This document shows positions 1 to 11,700 of a stretch of 64,000 nt of DNA, piece by piece (within the stretch, counting starts at the first letter, position 1; each line of letters starts with the position of its first letter). Source of the DNA: Furcasterigmium furcatum (Eukaryota > Ascomycota > Sordariomycetes > Glomerellales > Plectosphaerellaceae); the NCBI GenBank assembly GCA_001599815.1, contig BCIA01000001.1, positions 934,934 to 998,933 on the forward strand, read 5' to 3'. The translations under genes and the position numbers were made by a program. Under the pieces are notes generated by a model. That model was not told the origin of the DNA. It saw only the letters and a list, made by a program, of their open reading frames with translations, and did not search any database.

Positions 1-45
1 AAACCCGGGTAGTTTTGATTCCCATTTCCCCACCGATGCCGTCGT

Positions 46-857
46 TTAGAATTCTGCACATGAGGTGTTAGCACGGAGGTACGGCGACGGTGATCGATCG
101 CTACGATCATGGACGGCGGGCACGTACTCAGAGGAGTGAAGAACCACCTGTTCTTGCCGCTAGTGTACCTCTCCTCGAGGACCTTCTTCACCGTCTTCTT
201 GGCGTCCTCGCGCTGGCTGGGCTCCTTGAAGGTGTCGTTGCTGACAGTGCCCTTGAGGCCCTCGAGCTCCAGGGTGTAACGGGTGGGCATGAGGTGGTTG
301 TAGTTGATGAGCTTGACGAAGGGCTTGACCTTGGAGCGCTTGTCCTGGCGGGCCTTGGACATGCGGCGGGTGATCTTGGAGGGGTAGCGCTCGATGCCGG
401 CGACCAGGGCGTGGCCGAAGGGGTGGGCCTTGTTGCCGCTGTCGACGGGCTGGATGATCACGACCTGGGGAGGGAAGTCAGCTTCTGCTATAATTTTCCT
501 TCAGGTTCGGCGTGTGAGTCGGTTCGGTTCGCGTGGGTTCGGCCTCGACATCGGTGTTCCTTTCGTGATCTGGCAAGGCCCGAGGACATGTAGAGTCGGA
601 CGTCGCGAAGAGCATTGCAGCGCTCGTCCGACTCGACAGCCACTCGGTACACCTTCCAGACGAATTCCTCCTCTTCCACCTTGTCGAGGCGCCTTTTCCC
701 ATCGCGAACCTTCGCCAAGACCCCACTCCTTTTCGTTGCGTCGTCGAAGAACAATCGCGGTCGCGGACGGGGATGAATCGAGGCAAATCCGTACCTTCTT
801 GCCGGCATAGCGACCGTGGGTGATGATGGCGACCCTTCCGACCTTGAGGAACTTCAT
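46..857 (-). CDS. rpl27: 60S ribosomal protein L27 (eL27)
   Basis: Structural protein of the large cytosolic ribosomal subunit. Three exons on the minus strand: 857-795, 464-128 and 53-46, giving 135 residues, the usual length for fungal eL27. Exon 1 encodes the conserved start MKFLKVGRVAIITHGRYAGK (KOW-type fold). Exon 2 begins VVIIQPVDSGNKAHPFGHAL and ends in NRWFFTPL. The last exon is only 8 coding bases and supplies the terminal Lys-Phe and the stop codon, restoring the family ending TPLKF. Both introns are GT-AG. It is divergent from the NCE101-like gene, with 408 bases between the two start codons. On the minus strand just before the ATG there is a CTAAC box followed by CAG, so a 5'-UTR intron is possible. 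The identification is secure; the tiny last exon is inferred from splice signals and the family ending. Confidence 0.95.
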
Positions 858-1265
858 CTTGGCTGCTTCGGCGAGTTTGTCGACGAGATGAAGGGTTAGT
901 CGTTTGCTGCGGTTGAAGTGGCTCGGGAGGAGGTTTTCGCCAGAAATGAATTTTTGTGCGGGAGCGAAAATGGTGGGCGAGCTGCGGGCCAATGAGCGCG
1001 GGTCCTTGGGATGTGAATTTCCCAGGCGGTGAAGCCACACCACAGCCACGTTTGCGGCAGAATCAAGCCACACTTGTAGGGCCTGTTGAGCTGGTCCAGG
1101 GGCTTCTTTTCTTGGCCCAAAGTTGGTCCAAGCTACAGCCCGAAGATCCGCAGCGGCAGACCCGAGGTCCCTTTGCGAGCCGACAGCTTCCGTCGCGACA
1201 ATCCTATACACCTCCCAACTTTCCCCAGAGTTACATTTTACGACGCGAGTATCCCCAGCTTCAAC
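858..1265. promoter_or_regulatory. Divergent promoter between rpl27 and the NCE101-like gene
   Basis: This 408-base spacer must hold both promoters. It is rich in short pyrimidine tracts and has no convincing TATA box. On the minus strand, near 893-899, a CTAACCC element lies just upstream of a CAG and the rpl27 ATG, which reads best as the branch point of a leader intron. No coding potential is seen. Confidence 0.5.
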
Positions 1266-1504
1266 ATGCCCGCTCCTACATACATCATCTCGCGGGTCGC
1301 GGACCCCATCTTCGCCCTCGCCATCGGCCTCGGCGCCGCCGTTCAGCGTATCAGTCGCGAGGAGAAGGACAAGGGCCACACGAGGGAACAGACCATTGAG
1401 TCCTTCAAGAGGTACGGCACATATTGGAAACAAGTGGCTTCATCCTAAATGCTCATGCTAACTGCTCTAGGCGGGTCGGTGGCCTTACAAGATCCTCTTC
1501 CTAA
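1266..1504 (+). CDS. NCE101-like small membrane protein (non-classical export family)
   Basis: Predicted 59-residue protein from two exons, 1266-1411 and 1471-1504, joined across a 59-base GT-AG intron with a GCTAAC branch point near 1457. The N-terminal half is a hydrophobic segment (ISRVADPIFALAIGLGAA) followed by a basic, charged stretch (RISREEKDKGHTREQTIESF). That is the layout of the fungal NCE101 family: one membrane span and a short charged tail. The yeast member was linked to unconventional secretion of cytosolic proteins, but its biochemical role is not established. Its 3' end is 80 bases from the convergent TTC36-like gene. The family call rests on remembered similarity and length, so it is moderate. 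Confidence 0.65.
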
Positions 1505-1584
1505 TTCACGCCATAGCTCCTCAATTGATACCCCTTCCGCGCTTTCCATAAACTCCGATCCGACACCATGACCGTCTTCTCTTC

Positions 1585-2382
1585 TCAGTCCCCGTACTCA
1601 GGGCCGTACTCCTTCTTCATAGCCTCGCGGACCATCTGCCCGCAGAGCTTCGCCGTCGGGTTGGTGCTCACGGCGAGGCCCTTGGCGATCTCGTTTCCGT
1701 GTCGGCCGCCCAGCGCAAAGTCACGCGATGCCGCCTCCTCGAAGACCGACTTGCACCATCTCGATTCCGGCCTCGAGTCTCCGACCGCCACTTTCCCCTC
1801 GCCGATATGCTTCCCTGTCGTGTGGTAGATGGCCGCCCGCTGGGTGTACGTGGAAGAAAGAGTCTTGGCGGCTTGGGGGGAGATAGCGGCGAAGGCCATA
1901 CGAGGCGACAGAAGCCTGATGGCGGTGTCGAGGTCGTCCAGAGCAATTTCGGCCATCTCTCGCCGCTCGTCCGCGTCGGGCTCAGCGATGAGTCTCTGCG
2001 CATCCTCTCCGGCTTCCTCGAGCAGCATGGTATCACCATACAGTCTTCGCAGAGCCTGTACTCGGTTGTTTCTCGCGCTGGCATAATTGGGATGCTCGGA
2101 GATGAACGCATCCAGCTTGGACAGCAGCTCCCGATACTCCGACACGGGCTCGGAGACCGTCTTGGGTTTCAGGCCTGCCAGTTGCAGCTCGAGCTGTTGC
2201 ATGGCGAGGATGATGTCGCGCTCCTTCTGGATGACGCGCTCGTACACCGAAGTGTCAGTGATGTGAGGGTCCCTCGGCAGGGAGGAGTCGAGGAGGACAT
2301 TTGTCTGGGGGTTGTAGTCGGGGTCCTTGATCTTCTCGAGGACATCAAAGTCCCGCGTGCTGAGCGAAGTTGCGGCAGCCAT
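1585..2382 (-). CDS. TPR-repeat protein resembling TTC36
   Basis: Single-exon gene of 265 residues starting at ATG 2382 (MAAATSLSTRDFDVLEKI). The middle (about residues 85-200) contains helix-turn-helix units of TPR type, for example FISEHPNYASARNNRVQAL and TYTQRAAIYHTTGKHIGEG. The C-terminus (FALGGRHGNEIAKGLAVSTN, then NPTAKLCGQMVREAMKKEYG) is the signature of the TTC36 group of small TPR proteins. These act as protein-interaction scaffolds, and the fungal function is unknown. No signal peptide or membrane span is seen. It is tail-to-tail with the NCE101-like gene. Confidence 0.75.
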   Translation of the reverse strand: MAAATSLSTRDFDVLEKIKDPDYNPQTNVLLDSSLPRDPHITDTSVYERVIQKERDIILAMQQLELQLAGLKPKTVSEPVSEYRELLSKLDAFISEHPNYASARNNRVQALRRLYGDTMLLEEAGEDAQRLIAEPDADERREMAEIALDDLDTAIRLLSPRMAFAAISPQAAKTLSSTYTQRAAIYHTTGKHIGEGKVAVGDSRPESRWCKSVFEEAASRDFALGGRHGNEIAKGLAVSTNPTAKLCGQMVREAMKKEYGPEYGD

Positions 2383-3499
2383 GTCGAAGGCGGTGGGTGC
2401 AATAACGGTGTCTGGCTTCTTCGGATGTTGAAAAGGCAGAATACGGTCACGAGAGAATGATTGCTGGATCGGAACCGATACGTCTACAGCTCGGTTTTGT
2501 CGAAATCCTACAGCTGCGTCTACAACTCTGCTTGCTGACTTATCCCGGCTTTATCGAAAGCAGCCCATCTCAGCGGGGCAGACCGACAAAGCCGGCCTCC
2601 ATCCAATTCCGCACAGGAACGGCTACGGAAGGGATGGCAAAGACATCATCGGCGGGCCAGCGAGGTGGTCACTGGGCGAGCGCAAGTGGAGACGCCCTGG
2701 GGATGACATTGGACAAGACAAGACAACAGCAAGTCTCCAACGCGCTCCCTTGCGCCGAGAGGTGACTTTGCATCTGAAGCTCTCGTCTGGGGGAATGGAG
2801 CTGACAAGGTCTGGACGGCCGTCGGTTCCCGAAACTCGAGTCCACCCCCCGACGGTGCCGCGTCCGGCCAAATGCGGCTTATCTCGGCTCAACCCCCGAG
2901 CATGACCACCATCGGGGCCTTTCCGCCCATGACCACAGCCAAGTACCGCCGCCCTCGAACAGCCGCCGCCAACCTCTCCTTCTTGTTTTGGCAGCGCTTC
3001 TGCGAGGGGATCGAGGTTGGCACTGGGAAGAGCCTTCGTCATGGACGTCGACGGACTGGTAATTCGGCGCAGGGCATTGACGAGAGACAGGCTCAGCGAG
3101 ACCCCGCAAGCTTCCGTCCGTGATCTGAGAGGCCGGGATGCTACGGGCGGACAGCAAGGGTACCGGAGGCTGCTTTGTTATGCCGCCGATGGCGAGCGCT
3201 CACTCAGTATGCCGTACCCGTGCATTCCGTCCGTAAGGTAGTGGCCTCCCAAGGTTTTGTCATCTAGGCCGCTGTCTCAGTGCCGAAGATTGACTGGACA
3301 TGGGCGGCCAACTAGGCATTACTGATACATAAAGGGGGCGTCATGGTACATCTTCTGCGTTTATCTCTATTCCTCCATAACTCAGATATCGCCACTATAC
3401 TACAAATCGACCTCGAATCGACGAGCATCTTCATCCAGTATCATCACCAACACAACGCCCGACTCGTGTCACGTCACCCCCTATAACTTCTGAGTGTCA
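2383..3499. promoter_or_regulatory. Intergenic region upstream of HPPD and the TTC36-like gene
   Basis: Divergent spacer of about 1.1 kb. The short open frames here have no recognisable protein features. A TATA-like ATACATAAAG lies near 3325-3334, followed by a pyrimidine-rich stretch up to the HPPD start codon. That fits a leader of roughly 100-150 bases for the dioxygenase. Nothing else is evident. Confidence 0.4.
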
Positions 3500-4762
3500 A
3501 TGTCCCCTTCTGCCATCACAGACTCGCCCCCTCAGAACGCCGTCTACCCGGCGTCCACCCCTCTCGGGGATGGCCTCGCCGTTCAGCAGCCGCCGCCCAA
3601 CTTCCAGGGCTACGATCACGTAACCTGGTGGGTAGGCAATGCGAAGCAGGCTGCCTCGTACTACAATACCCTCTTCGGCTTCACGACGGTGGCCTACCGC
3701 GGCCTTGAGACAGGCTCGCGGTACCTTGCCTCGTACGTTGTCGCCAACAACGACGTCCGCTTCGTCTTCACCTCCCCCCTGCGCTCCAACGCGCACCTCC
3801 CCGAGGATGAGCCCATCACCAAGGCCGAGCGGGCCCAGCTCGCCGCAATCCACGCTCACCTCGAGAAGCACGGCGACGCCGTAAAGGATGTGGCCTTCGA
3901 GGTCGACAACGTCCAGGCTGTCTACGACAACGCCCTTGCCGGCGGCGCCGTCTCCGTCCAGGAGCCCACTCTCCTCCGTGACGAGAAGCACGGCGACGTC
4001 CTCACCGCCATGATCCGCACGTACGGCGACACCACGCACACCCTCATCTCCCGCGCCGCTGGCTCGTACACGGGGCCCTTCCTCCCCGGCTACCGCGCCG
4101 CCGCGCCCCCTCCCTCCACCGTCACCCGCCCCGACGTCCACCTCAAGCGCATCGACCACTGCGTCGGCAACCAGTCCTGGAACGAGATGGTCGCCGCCTG
4201 CGCCTTCTACGAGCGCTGCCTCTCCTTCCACCGCTTCTGGTCCGTCGACGACTCCCAGATCTGCACGGACTTCTCCGCCCTGAACTCCATCGTCATGTCC
4301 TCCCCCAACAACCTCGTCAAGATGCCCATCAACGAGCCCGCACCCGGCAAGAAGCGCTCCCAGATCGAGGAGTACGTCCTCTTCAACTCCGGCCCCGGCG
4401 TCCAGCACATTGCCCTCCTCACCGGGGACATCATCGCCACCGTCGGCGCCATGCGCGCCCGCGGCGTCGAGTTCATCTCCGTGCCCCCCACCTACTACGA
4501 CACCATGCGCAAGCGCCTCAAGACGGAGAAGCGCCGCTGGGAGCTCAAGGAGGACCTCGAGACCATCGAGAAGCTGAACATCCTCATCGACTACGACGAG
4601 GGCGGCTACCTCCTGCAGCTGTTCACGAAGCCGCTGATGGACAGGCCGACGGTCTTCATCGAGATCATCCAGCGCAACGACTTTGACGGCTTCGGCGCCG
4701 GCAACTTCAAGAGCCTTTTCGAGGCCATCGAGAGGGAGCAGGCCGAGAGGGGCAACCTGTAG
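3500..4762 (+). CDS. hpd: 4-hydroxyphenylpyruvate dioxygenase
   Basis: Non-haem iron enzyme that converts 4-hydroxyphenylpyruvate to homogentisate in tyrosine degradation, which in fungi also feeds pyomelanin. It is a single exon of 420 residues from the ATG at 3500; an in-frame GTG six bases earlier is not a plausible start. There are two vicinal-oxygen-chelate domains, about residues 35-190 and 213-390. The three iron ligands are visible: His220 in RIDHCVGN, His303 in GPGVQHIAL and Glu388 in TVFIEIIQRND. The C-terminal gate helix region (GFGAGNFKSLFEAIE) is also present. The later genes of the pathway (homogentisate dioxygenase, fumarylacetoacetase) are not beside it, so there is no local tyrosine cluster in this window. 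The identification is very secure. Confidence 0.97.
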   Translation: MSPSAITDSPPQNAVYPASTPLGDGLAVQQPPPNFQGYDHVTWWVGNAKQAASYYNTLFGFTTVAYRGLETGSRYLASYVVANNDVRFVFTSPLRSNAHLPEDEPITKAERAQLAAIHAHLEKHGDAVKDVAFEVDNVQAVYDNALAGGAVSVQEPTLLRDEKHGDVLTAMIRTYGDTTHTLISRAAGSYTGPFLPGYRAAAPPPSTVTRPDVHLKRIDHCVGNQSWNEMVAACAFYERCLSFHRFWSVDDSQICTDFSALNSIVMSSPNNLVKMPINEPAPGKKRSQIEEYVLFNSGPGVQHIALLTGDIIATVGAMRARGVEFISVPPTYYDTMRKRLKTEKRRWELKEDLETIEKLNILIDYDEGGYLLQLFTKPLMDRPTVFIEIIQRNDFDGFGAGNFKSLFEAIEREQAERGNL

Positions 4763-5130
4763 GTTGCCCTTGGGATGTAAAAAGGGGTATTGGGCGTGGA
4801 CATGCATAGCGCCCTGAAAATGGGCGATTGACAGATACATGAAGCACTTTGCCGTATGGCACATGACACTGAATTATGAGTAACATTATCTTCATTCTTG
4901 TTCCGTCCCGGATTTGTGCTGTGACTGGATTCCCTCTCAGGTTAAAAAAGATTCCTGGCTCCGGTGAGGATTTTAGTCATGTTCCTCTGGGAATCCCAGG
5001 TCATCTCAGGGCCAAATAATCAACCACTGGCCCCTCTCTGGGACTCTCGCCATGAATGGTCATCATCATGATATTCCACATCGCCACCACCGGCATATGT
5101 CAAACCTCTATAGTACACCTCGAGTCCACC
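4763..5130. other. Convergent 3' region between HPPD and Ssl1
   Basis: These 368 bases lie between two stop codons facing each other. They must carry both 3' UTRs and polyadenylation signals. The sequence is more AT-rich than the flanking exons, and no gene is seen. Confidence 0.4.
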
Positions 5131-6619
5131 CTAGGAATCGATGTCCATGGCTCCATTCGCCTGCTCATCCCCATTTACCGCCTGCCCCGTCGTGTCGCTC
5201 TGGCATCCGGGGCAGTTGTGTATAACCTCGTGCGCAAACACGTCGCAGTCAATGCAAAAGTGGTTCCCGCACACCTGGCACCTGTACCGCCCGCTCTCGC
5301 TGACGCCCCTCAGCTCTTTACTCCGCTGCTTCGCCGCATCCGATTCATCTTCGGCAACGCCGTTGCTTGCGCCGTTGAACTTCCCGCTCTTTGGGGGTTC
5401 CGGGAACACCGAAAGACATGCGTAGCAGGCTTTCGTGGCTTTGGCTTCTGCCCAGGAGACTTCGACCCAATTTCGCAGAGGGAAGAGGTGGTGGTATGAT
5501 CGCGCGAGATGTGTCGAGAGGATAAGGGTGAGACCGCACGCAGGGCACTCGGCTGGGAGTCGGCAGACGCGCGTGCTGCATCGCGTACAGAGGTAACCCT
5601 CCCTCACGGGCTGGTTGTGGCAAGCACAATAAGCCGTCGCATCTTCTGCTGCGAGCGTCCTCGAAGGGAATCCCATCATAAGAAGGGACGCAACGTTCTG
5701 GGCTTTCGTTCGAGTGATAGGTGGCGTGGTCGTCTTGAGCATTAGCTCTCGGAAGTGAACCTCGTCGATGGCGACGTTGTACTGGGAATCATCTCCGGCA
5801 TTCGTCTTGGCGCAAAGTTCGGCGCAGATGGCGACCTGGGCTGCCAGTCCGACAATAGACACCCGTATACGGTCCGTGATCAGGTTGCTGATGGTATCGT
5901 GTATGTCTCCGGGATCGCTCGATAGCAGCGCGCCAAAGATGACAAGCACCTCTCTCGTACCGTGTGACGGCGTGTGGCTGCACCGGTCATCGTCAGCATC
6001 TCCCGCATCACCAACGCAGTAAGCAGACTCACAATAACGCGCCCCGGCACATCTCAAGCGCATTCTGCAGGCTGGGGTTCCCTTGCGCATCCTTCCCCTC
6101 CCACTCCTTCAAGGCCTCGAGATGCTCCGCCGGATTCCCTCCCAGCTCGCTGACCCGTACCGCAACGCCGTCCCGCATCCCGACAATCCCCATCTGCGAA
6201 ATCGGGTTCTGTTCAAAGTACTCCCTCACGAACTCCCTCGCGTACTGCCACGTCAGCCGCATCCGAGTCGGCAGCAGGTCCTTCTCCCCCATCGCGAAGG
6301 ACATGTCCAGCACCAGCACCAGGTGCCGGATGATGCCCCTCTGCAACGGCGTGGTATCTCGCAGCAGCCGCCGCCGCTTCTCCGCCTCGATGCGCTCCCC
6401 GATCGCCAGGCTCCCGTCCGCGCCCTCTGTCACCGTCTCCCAGCTGCGCTTGACGTCCTCCCATGCCGCCTTGCCGCGGCCGCCCTTCTTCTTATCACGC
6501 TTTCGAGGCTTGCCGCCACCGGCGGGGTGGGAGGGCTCGTCGTCCCGGGTCTCGGCCACGCGGTGGTCATTCATGTCGTCGGACATGTCGTCCGCGACGT
6601 ACTCCCCGTCGGAGGACAT
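5131..6619 (-). CDS. ssl1: TFIIH subunit Ssl1/p44
   Basis: Core subunit of TFIIH, the nuclear complex for RNA polymerase II initiation and nucleotide excision repair; p44 stimulates the XPD helicase. Two exons, 6619-6033 and 5977-5131, give 477 residues across a 55-base GT-AG intron. After an acidic N-terminus (SSDGEYVADDMSDD) comes a von Willebrand A-like domain starting near residue 98 (HLVLVLDMSFAMGEKD) with PSHGTREVLVIFGAL in its second half. The C-terminus carries the zinc-binding part: pairs such as CACH, CTRC and CPAC, then CYAC and a C4C4 RING-like unit (RCQVCGNHFCIDCD ... NCPGC). The start was chosen because MSSDGEYV matches family N-termini; upstream in-frame sequence is leader-like. 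Confidence 0.95.
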
Positions 6620-7649
6620 GGTGTATACTGTGCGGTGTCGGCGGGCTCGGGGCGGCGATGGAGGTGTGAATAGCAGAAGGGCTTCCAAGAGCTGTGCACA
6701 AATCAACGGACCATCGGGAGAAGGGCGGCAAAGAGCAGCAGGTATACAATAGAAGCAGGTCCCCTATATGTGTGACGAAGTAGGAAGGAAGGAAGGGGTA
6801 TCTCGCGCGCAAAAGAATGTACTCGGAAAAGAGGTTGATGATGATGCAGGCATCACAGGCAAACAATTGTCAAAGGTGGGACGAGGCTAGAAGGAGCTTC
6901 AGCCTTGTACAGGGATTAAGCGAAGGCGACCGCCAATCACCGAGCTGCAGTTGCGTCACCTCCGTCCAAGAGCCGTTTGCACCCGCGCTCCAACTTGTCC
7001 GCCTCCCACCCATGGGAACATGCCAGATGAGGGACAGATTTACACATCACATTACCAAGGGAACGTCCGTATAAACTCTGCTCCTATGCATTACGCTTCC
7101 ACCTGGGTATAAACTACGAATCAAAGCACCTCTGCTCTCTCGATATACAACCCCATGCCGCCTCTTCAACATGCAGCTCGGGCAATCCAACTTCCTCCCC
7201 TCCCCTGGCTCCGTCGGCAGCCAGAGGCATGTCCAAAATGCATTATAACCTTCTTCCGCAATGCGTCGCCTGATGCCGTCATGCCGCGTCAGCCTCCATG
7301 AAACATTGCGTACCCTTCTCGGCGAATTGTTGCTGGCCGTCGAGAGATGTGCTGTGAATGAGCGTGTCGAAATGGACAAATGGCCGCCTGGATGAATTCC
7401 TCATAACTCCGGATTTTTGGCCTCGGCGCGGTCGAGGCGGCCCTCTCCGAGTCGGAGACCTTTTCTTCGAAAAAGACGTGTTCGTGTTACATGACACAGG
7501 GACCGGGGCCCCGTCGCCAGCTTCCTCTTCACCTGCTCCCAGACGTCGGGTCTGCTCCACTCGCGGCGTCCTGCTTCTGCCGGAGTCGCCATCAAATCGA
7601 AGCAGCCGCATCGGTTGTGGACATCCGTGGCATCCTCACTGGACTCCTT
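6620..7649. other. Intergenic region, Ssl1 promoter and Chs7-family 3' flank
   Basis: About 1 kb between two genes on the minus strand. The part next to 6620 must hold the Ssl1 promoter and the part next to 7649 the 3' UTR of the Chs7-family gene. Short open frames around 7047-7611 have biased, arginine-rich translations and no family signature, so I do not call a gene. Confidence 0.4.
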
Positions 7650-8719
7650 CTAAGGATACGTTGAGCCAACGCCCTGCATGGGCCAATCGTCCTCGGTGAT
7701 GCTGGACCAGAACACCCAGACCATGACAACGGCGAGAAGCGTGAAAAGCGTCTGGAACAGGGCACCGTCGATGGCTCCATTAGTGCCGTTACAGATGTGG
7801 CTGCTGACAACGTAGTTAAAGATCTGACCAATGGCAAAGAGCAGGAGGGCGGCGGTAAGGTAGATCATGGGACGGGTCTCGCCCAGGATGCGGAGCACGA
7901 GGATGGCCTCAAGCACGAAGAAGGCGACGAGGAAGACGAGAGGGACCAGCTGGTACAGGACGTAGAGGGCGATGTGGCGGTTGGGAGGTTCCCAGCTGCT
8001 CTTCCAAATGTTGATCCACTCGAAGCCGGTAGCCAGGGTGACGTAGAGGGTGCCGCCGAAGAGGACCAGGGCGGAGATGGCCAGGAGAGCGAGAGACAGG
8101 GGCGTGCCATCGTCGACGATCTGATATCCAACCACGGCATTGAGCATGAGAATCCAGGTGGTGGCGATGATCATGCCGATGTGGACAGCGGTGAAAGCCT
8201 GTGCAAGACTGTCAGTACCGTGGTGGCGAGCTTGAAGAAAGGTGTCGCGCGACTTACCACTCGGATGTCACCTCGCAAAGGAAATCCTCCCACAGTGAAG
8301 ATCTCGGCAATTGAGATGATGATGTATCCGACGAGGAAGAATTGCATTTCCCTGTTCCGAGTCAGCATGCGGTTCGTCGCATAGGTGCAGTGTAACCAGC
8401 AGCCCATACCTTCGTCCAACAGCGGCCCTCTTTCGCTCCGACTTCAAGAAGAGGAAGCCAGACACAGCAATGGCAATGGCAGCGATGATGATGGATCCCA
8501 GGTTGCGCAGATGCTGGCCACCCGAGAGCGGGATGCCCGTGAGCTCACAGCCGCCCCAGTCGCCTGACTGGTCGTGGTTTGCGGAGAGAACATTGCAGAC
8601 TGGTAATGTGGAATCGCGGCAAAAGTTCTGCGCAGGAAGGGTCAGCAAGCGACACTCCAGATGATGTTGCGGCAGGTGATTAAGCATACATAGAAGTTGC
8701 CAAACTCGGTGGACCCCAT
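7650..8719 (-). CDS. Chs7-family membrane protein (chitin synthase export chaperone-like)
   Basis: Polytopic membrane protein of the Chs7 family, which in yeast helps chitin synthase III leave the ER. Four exons: 8719-8690, 8627-8410, 8351-8258 and 8198-7650, giving 296 residues with all junctions in frame. It starts MGSTEFGNFYFC, like other Chs7-family members, followed by CNVL and a CELTG segment, then about seven hydrophobic spans. Family blocks include AVGRREMQFFL, NAVVGYQIVDDGTPLSLAL, GQIFNYVVSSHICNGTNGAI and a tail VFWSSITEDDWPM. Compared with the classical Neurospora/yeast chaperone the spans are diverged, so this is probably the second Chs7-type paralogue found in moulds, and its cargo should not be assumed to be Chs3. 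Confidence 0.82.
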
Positions 8720-11700
8720 GTTGACTGATTGTTTGCGCAGCGAGCAGGTCGCTGCGAAATCTCTTGGGGAACGATGTCAGGACAGACGAAGCTGTTTGTG
8801 GGAAGAGTGGAGGTATAAGATGTCGTTGGCACGCCGGTGACGAGGAATGTTTCAGCGGTGCAGGAAGCGGGCGGGCCGAGTTCGGTCGAGTCCGTTGCTG
8901 GCTTGTAGCGAGGGTATGCTGGTTGGATGGAAGCGGTCGTGGGTGGATTGCCGCGGATTGGCTGTCTGTCGACGATATTACGATTGAAGTTCGATTATGG
9001 TTCTCAGTTGAATGGCAGGTAATAGGAGAGATGCTGTGCCAGGCGGCGGAGGCGGCGATGGTCTGTTGTGTTGTTGTTGTTTGTCGTCGGGGGCTGGCTG
9101 GGTGCGGGAGGTGGCTGGAGGAGAGGCAGAAGCTGCTGCAGTGTCCGTGTGCCGAGTGGATCGTGATGAGACGGGTTCTCTGTTGGACGAAACGGTGCGG
9201 GAATGGCTTCAAACCCGGCGACCCCAGCGTCCAATTGTTGTTGTGAGTATCCCCCTCTTCCTGTCGGGTCCCTGAGGCTCGATTCGAATGGGAGGACGTG
9301 TGGCCTGGCAAGAGAGCCGTTGGTGTTTTTGGCGTCGACTGGTGGTGTTGGAGGGAAGATCGGGAGGAAGAGGCAGATTACGGTGGACAAGGAAGGCGAC
9401 GGCCCCGGGACGTGTCAGTTCTCGAGGACCTCGCCCGCCACTGGTAAGGCAAGCAAGGCAAGGTAGGAAACGGTTATACGGGGCAAGGCGCATGAGGTGA
9501 TGAAGGGGCCCAGAAGCCGGACAGGGGTGCAGAAACTTGGTTTTGGGCAGTGAAATACGCTGAGAGCCCACTGAATCGCACAAGGTTGGCCCATGTCCCT
9601 CCAGCTCCCCCCGTTACGACGTGAAGACGGGTTCTTGGCTGGTTGAGAGAGGCCAAGCCCGTTTAGGGTTAGAGGCCAGTTGCTAAAGGCAGGAACCGCA
9701 TTCCTACTGGACGCATGCAGGAGCCAAGGGGCACTAAGTTCAAGAGGGGCGGCGATTGGCCAGATGTCTTCGGGTCAGGTAATTGGCACGAGGGATCCCC
9801 GGCCCGTAGCGTGGGCTGGTGAAATTACGCTTTTCTTCGTCAGAGGGAGCCCGGACCATCTTCGAGAGCGTACCTAATCAAAAGGGCCGCCGCTGGATGA
9901 TGCACATGATTGATGCACGAGCACGGAACATCTGGAGAAACCTGTGCGGGCCGAGGAGGAGAGGGCGATGCATCTCGAAACCCAGCTGTGCGACAAGGTG
10001 CGGCGTCGACAGATTGGGAACGGGGCGAGACGGGAGAGGAGGCAAGAGAGAGACAGACAGCTCATCAGGTGCGGCTGTATGTGTTGGCCACCACAGCCCC
10101 CTTCTAGTCCGTCTTGTCTGGGCTGTGTGTAATCCTCATGGCGACAGATTCGTACTCAGGCTTGCTTGCACATGCATTTAGGTACGTACTGTACACTTGG
10201 GCCGACCTATGTCATGCATGATGAGCTGGTGTCCAGAGGCCGTCTCGGGCACCTGCGCATCTCGACATCCGTTTGTGCGACCATTCGGTACTCTCTGGTC
10301 GCCTGATTTTTGGCTTCCAGATCCCCCTGTCATGATCAGTCCTCCTTGATCATCGGTCTCACTCATCTGTCCGACTCCTCCCAGGTCCGTCCCGAGCATC
10401 AATTGTCTCTCAGCGCCCTTGCACCCCTCCTCCGTCGAAGCACCGCTTGGACTATCAAATCCTCGGAAATACAGCTGTGTCGATCTTCAAGCCTAGCGCT
10501 CATCGCCCAGGCCAGTCTTGCACCCGATCTCGTCTCCCGTCCATTCAGTCCTCCACACTCCCATCATGCGCATGCGCGGCCAAGCTGCCGGCCCCGGCCT
10601 TCTCAAGGTCCCGAATCCATGGCAACGATGATAAGATGCCACGCCAATGGAATCCTGTAGTGTTCGCCTCCAGGGGCTTCTCTCCGTTTCAGATTCCTGC
10701 CCACCACGTCCGCCCTGTGGCTGTCAGTGGCCCAAACCCCATGACCTCACCCCGGGCCCTCCACGTCTTTCTCTCGCCACAGGCAAGCCTCCCTGTGACC
10801 GTTAGACGACCCTTGCAGGACGGACCGCCGTTGCACGACAACGCGTGGGCTTGTCGGTCTAGAACTTCGCGATATCTGCTGCCGTTTGCCAACCGAGCCT
10901 CTTGTTACTGCCCACCATCACATGTCTACGTTAACCAGACCGGTGGTGTCCAAGCCACCAAGGTCTTCCTGAAAGCTTCTGGAATGAGCATGTCCTCTGT
11001 CGCCCGGTTCACAAAGAAACTCTAACAAACTAAGTAACCGATTATTCCCCCCTCCTAATCCTTCAGCGCGCAGAGACCCGGCCGACCGTAGTTGGTGTGT
11101 GGCAGTGCTGGCACTTTGGCCCTCGTGGCTCGACGCGCCAAGCGGCTGACGTTCGTATCAAGCGCGGGGAAGATCGGCCTGCAGCTTCTTTGTGGCTGTT
11201 TATAGAAGCAACAGAGATCTTGCTGGCGACCTGGCGCATCTTGGTCGAGGTGTGTGCATCTTAGTGGTGATCCAAGCCTGGTTTCCTCTTTTAATTCGAG
11301 CGGTGTAAGCCGTAGACGCGGTCGAGAATTGACCATTTTCTCGTATTCTGAATGCAGCCGGATTCGTGGTGGCTCAACGCCCTGCTCTTCGAGCTGAGTG
11401 TCATGTGGACAGACACTCAGGTAGATAGATACATTGCGCGGGATTCTGTCTTGAACAGCATTTAGACACATGGACTGACGTGAATGGCTTCTCCTACATA
11501 GGTTTGCCAGCCATGTCAGTGCAGAGTACTGATACACACAACGACCACCGCATCATCATCATCCTTCTCATCGCCAGGTACCACCTCTTACCCGCGCAAC
11601 AACTCAAATATAACCTTGACTATTACCTCAGATCGTTGATTGCAATTGCACCTATCTTAGTGGTCAGAAAGAAGACTCTATTTGCACCATGTCTCCCCTC

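Noticed and set aside
3497..4864. 455-codon open frame antisense to HPPD
   Set aside because: Shadow of a GC-rich coding exon: composition is almost only Val/Gly/Asp/Glu/Leu, and the sense strand is an unambiguous enzyme.
10447..11025. 192-codon open frame in the large gap
   Set aside because: Begins with TTG, has no domain, and composition looks like translated non-coding sequence.
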